A stretch of 64,000 bases of DNA, from positions 4,712,001 to 4,776,000 of the forward strand of contig NC_056048.1 in NCBI RefSeq assembly GCF_004379255.2. Direction: 5' to 3'. Under the pieces are notes generated by a model. It was not told where the DNA came from. It was given only the letters and a program-made list of their open reading frames with translations, and did no database searches. Position numbers and translations under genes: made by a program. Positions 61,320 through 64,000 of this stretch are shown here, one piece after another. This stretch comes from Salvia splendens (taxonomy: Eukaryota; Streptophyta; Magnoliopsida; Lamiales; Lamiaceae). Within the stretch, counting starts at the first letter, position 1. Every line of letters begins with the position of its first letter.

Positions 61320-62014
61320 GTTTAATCAGACTGATATACCAGGCGTTCCTCCCCCAAATCGCGAAAACCTCACAACACACAGCCTTCGCGATTTCTCCAG
61401 CTGCGCGCCTTCTCTCCGTGATTTCGGCCTACATTCATCAATCGGTGCTATTCTCCCCCAAATTCATCTATTTTATTCGGTTAGTATGCTTACCTTTTAC
61501 ATAATTATAGTAATTGGTGGATAGCTAGGGTTTGTAATGGGTTGTGAATTGAGTAGAAATATTATGCATTTTGGATTGGTTGAATGATATTATTGTTGAT
61601 TATTATGTTGGATTGTGTTGGGTTTAAGTTAATTTGTGTATAAATTTGATTATAAGCCTAAACCCTAGGGTTTTTATAGCTAAAAAATTGGGCAAATTGT
61701 TTTGATTTATGTGGGTTTTGGTTGATTAGTTTAGATTGTTAAATTTGTTTAGGTTAGGCAAAATTGAAATTGGTAGGTTGGGCGAATTGTTAATTGAAAT
61801 TGTTAATTTTGTGTAGGTGAATTGGTTTATGATTTTGAATGTGCAATGTTGTGTAACTTGCTTATTTGATGTTGGTGTTCAATTTTGTGATATTGGATTA
61901 AATTGTATCTAATTATTGAAATGGTTTATGGTTGGTTATTGTTGAATTTGGTTTATGAAATTGGATTAAATGTTATGGTTGGTTATTGTTGAATTTGAAT
62001 TATGTAGGTAAATT
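61320..62014. other. Leader or intron before the PMD gene
   Basis: 61500-62010 is T/G-rich with repeated TTGGTTTATG and GAATTTG motifs, as in plant introns. A TAG|GTAAATTATGG near 62007 may be an acceptor before the PMD start. No ORF of note. Confidence 0.45.
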
Positions 62015-62677
62015 ATGGCATCATCTTCAACCTCTCGTCGTCGGCTTGCATGTGGTCCTGCGGATCCATCTGTATTATATTTTCAGAGACAACACGTCTC
62101 TAACAACATATGGGCAGGAGTTCCATCCGAAGATGTACGCTGCCGACGATTTGAAGGAAAAATTTGGGATGTTCCCATCCAGCAACATGTCTTGACAATA
62201 GTGGACCAGATGGGGTTTGGGGGTATGTTAAGGTGTGGTAAACCAAAAGAAATTGACCACCATCTTATCACAGCTCTGATTGAACGTTGGAGGCCAGAGA
62301 CTCACACGTTTCACTTTCCAGTCGATGAAGCGACTGTGACACTGGAAGACGTGGAGGTCTTATGGGGCCTGAAAGTTGATGGAGAGGCTCTGACAACTTA
62401 CATCCCCCCGACGGACGCGGGATATTGGACGGACAGGTGTATGGATTTTCTAGGATTCATACCGGAAGCATCCGAGTTGAAGGAAATGGCTTTTAAGCTA
62501 CGGATCTCCTTCCCGATTCTGGCGGTTGAGAGTCTAGACGGAGGAGTCTCTCGCACAACGACATTCTCTAAATCAACCCCAAAATATTCGTCTCGCACAG
62601 AAGACCGAGGTGGAGAATGTGGGACATCACTGAGACCGATGTGTTCGCCTGTACCACCAGTGTGGCTGACAGAGTGA
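62015..62677 (+). CDS. Plant mobile domain (PMD) protein of the MULE, truncated
   Basis: 220 residues from ATG 62015 (MASSSTSRRRLACGPAD). The PMD signature is clear: FEGKIWDVPIQQHVLTIVDQ, ITALIERWRPETHTFHFP and VTLEDVEVLWGLKVDGE, as in MAIN/MAIL1-type proteins and the 'serine/threonine phosphatase 7 long form' misannotations. Related PMDs are usually well over 300 residues. From about residue 175 the frame runs through DNA antisense to the proline-rich tail of the transposase gene, and no PMD similarity is left. So the C-terminal half has probably been lost by an internal deletion. Host PMD proteins act in silencing and genome stability; the role inside MULEs is unknown. Confidence 0.75.
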   Translation: MASSSTSRRRLACGPADPSVLYFQRQHVSNNIWAGVPSEDVRCRRFEGKIWDVPIQQHVLTIVDQMGFGGMLRCGKPKEIDHHLITALIERWRPETHTFHFPVDEATVTLEDVEVLWGLKVDGEALTTYIPPTDAGYWTDRCMDFLGFIPEASELKEMAFKLRISFPILAVESLDGGVSRTTTFSKSTPKYSSRTEDRGGECGTSLRPMCSPVPPVWLTE

Positions 62678-62689
62678 CGACCTCGAACT

Positions 62690-62900
62690 GCAGATCTTGG
62701 TGGAGGTGGAGGCATAAAATCGTGATCGACATCATCAGTGTGACTGACAGAATGACGACCTCGAACTGCATATCTTGGTGGAGGTGGAGGCAAAGAATCG
62801 TCAGCGGCATCATCTATCAACTGATTATCCATCCTTGGTGGAGGTGGGATGCAAAAAATCGTCAGCGGCATCATCTACCAACTGAGTATCCATCCTTGAA
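62690..62900 (-). repeat. Minisatellite in the transposase tail
   Basis: Two related units: one encodes (minus strand) PPPPPR followed by AVRGRHSVSHT (near 62690 and 62760) and the other DDAADDxLPPPPP (near 62800 and 62860). Unit length is about 60-75 bp. Copy-number change by slippage is likely. Confidence 0.7.
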
Positions 62901-64000
62901 TGAGCATTCGGGCAGTTGCGCCTGTCGTGACCTGGTTGACGGCAATGTTTACATCGGCGTCGGGCTCGTGGCTGGTCAGCTTCACGGACATCCATCTGAT
63001 TAGGAATCCTAGTAGTACGGTATCGACCGCGACTTTTAGGCATTAACTGAGCTCGTGAACATTGCAAAGTCCATTCAGGCACGGCCCAATAATCTTGGTG
63101 TCTGGGTGGATTGAACACCGTAGAATATTGGTGTACCCAAACACTTGTGCGGTATACGGGATCAACAAGCGACAGCATGTTGTCGTTTCTAAAACGCGCA
63201 ACTGCCGCTGCATGTGAACATGGAAGTCTCCACATCTGCCACTTTTGACATTTGCAGTGCGAGTCCAAGTACTTTACCTTCCACTTATTAGCGCCCTTTC
63301 CACCAATTCGACGCTTTGTTCGAACCACATAATGCCCTGCAATTGTGTTGGGTGCTCTCACATTATGCAATTGACCTTTTGCATCATTTTTGCACACCTT
63401 TTCATGCGCCCACGGGGTAAGTGGTGTGGCACACTGTGTTGATGCAATTGACCGGTCATTGAACCATTCTATTGTCCTCCAGAATATCATATCAATGCAA
63501 GCTTTAATTGGGAGTTGTCTTGCGCCTCTCAACACATTGTTGTAAGATTCCACCATATTAGTGGAAACCTCACCCCATCTTTTGTGTTTGTCATACGCCA
63601 GATTCCATTTTTCTAACTCCACGGCATCAAGGTACTGCAAAGCCTCGTTGTTGACGTTTCGAAGTAAACGACGTCTGATCTTAAACTTGCGCTTCTTGGT
63701 AGCAATACCAATTTTCCAAACAAGTCTTTTGACCATGATACCTTTGTGATTCTGCAAAACATTCTTTCTAACATGTACCAAGCAAAATCTGTGATGACCC
63801 ACATTGGGTTCTTCTTTCCATATGGGAGAATTCATTGCATCTATGATTCCCACATGCCTATCAGATATGACACATATTTCATGCTTTGCTACATGAAGTC
63901 TAATGCGTTCCATAAACCAATTCCAACTTTCTTTGGTTTCCTCATCAACAATGGCATATGCAACAGGCAAACATTTCTTATTAGCATCAAATCCAACGGC
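62825..64000 (-). CDS. mudrA-type MULE transposase, 5' end outside the window
   Basis: Coding continues past the right edge (GFDANKKCLPVAYAIVDEE at the border). Visible: the MULE transposase core with VISDRHVGIIDAM and the NMVESYNNVLRGAR region that supplies the last acidic residue, a SWIM zinc finger (CKCQKW...LPCSHA) and a CCHC knuckle (CKHCRQPGHDRRNC). The frame ends after DDAADDFLHPTSTKDG. Just downstream, another frame continues the same repeated DDAADDSLPPPPP tail to about 62550, so a two-base insertion near 62850 has probably shortened the protein by the proline-rich tail. The catalytic part seen here is undamaged. Confidence 0.9.
   Translation of the reverse strand, partial: AVGFDANKKCLPVAYAIVDEETKESWNWFMERIRLHVAKHEICVISDRHVGIIDAMNSPIWKEEPNVGHHRFCLVHVRKNVLQNHKGIMVKRLVWKIGIATKKRKFKIRRRLLRNVNNEALQYLDAVELEKWNLAYDKHKRWGEVSTNMVESYNNVLRGARQLPIKACIDMIFWRTIEWFNDRSIASTQCATPLTPWAHEKVCKNDAKGQLHNVRAPNTIAGHYVVRTKRRIGGKGANKWKVKYLDSHCKCQKWQMWRLPCSHAAAVARFRNDNMLSLVDPVYRTSVWVHQYSTVFNPPRHQDYWAVPEWTLQCSRAQLMPKSRGRYRTTRIPNQMDVREADQPRARRRCKHCRQPGHDRRNCPNAHSRMDTQLVDDAADDFLHPTSTKDG

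Larger units (their letters stand above)
60950..64000. mobile_element. MULE with PMD gene and mudrA-type transposase (right end outside)
   Basis: Contains a PMD gene (+) and a mudrA-type transposase gene (-) facing each other, as mudrA and mudrB do in maize MuDR. The left border is only estimated; neither terminal inverted repeats nor the usual 8-11-bp duplication can be checked here because the right end is beyond the window. Linkage of PMD genes to MULEs is known in plants. Confidence 0.7.

Overview
This window is nuclear DNA from a flowering plant, most likely a eudicot and possibly an asterid of the Lamiales type. The evidence is GT-AG introns, AT-rich spacers, plant gene families (AGPase small subunit, Rab2/RABB1, PFK2-like, GAUT, HMA proteins) and a dense load of plant transposons. 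The taxonomic guess is inference from gene style only.

Layout. 1-6.4 kb: a Stowaway MITE and a decayed 3.8 kb hAT transposon. 6.46-8.78 kb (-): a PFK2-like gene that looks broken. 9.7-12.1 kb (+): a tandem duplication carrying two small HMA-domain genes, one readable and one broken. 13.2-15.5 kb: a Harbinger element nested in a Stowaway element. 16.0-18.6 kb (+): an intact six-exon Rab2/RABB1 GTPase. 22.0-23.9 kb (+): a GAUT4-like pseudogene cut at both ends. 24.1-26.5 kb (-): an intact nine-exon plastid ADP-glucose pyrophosphorylase small subunit. 27.7-33.4 kb: a long solo LTR that received a non-autonomous LTR element and a TRIM. 34.5-39.5 kb (-): a Ty1/copia element with dead catalytic sites. 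42.5-45.4 kb: a two-unit higher-order tandem repeat. 49.0-59.6 kb: a young Ty3/gypsy element of Tat type (pol on -) with extra spliced ORFs on the opposite strand. 60.4-60.8 kb: two exons of an unrecognised gene. From about 61 kb to the right edge: a Mutator-like (MULE) element with a plant mobile domain (PMD) gene and a mudrA-type transposase gene facing each other, preceded by an array of 19-bp palindromes.

Only three host genes look functional from sequence alone: the Rab2 GTPase, the AGPase small subunit and possibly the first HMA gene. The rest is transposon biology. The observations I rate highest are the array of eight 19-bp palindromes with fixed arms and variable centres (61026-61319), the PMD/MULE convergent gene pair with antisense overlap, the in-frame UAG in a leaky-stop context between gag-pro and pol of the Tat element, and the spliceable opposite-strand ORFs in the same element.
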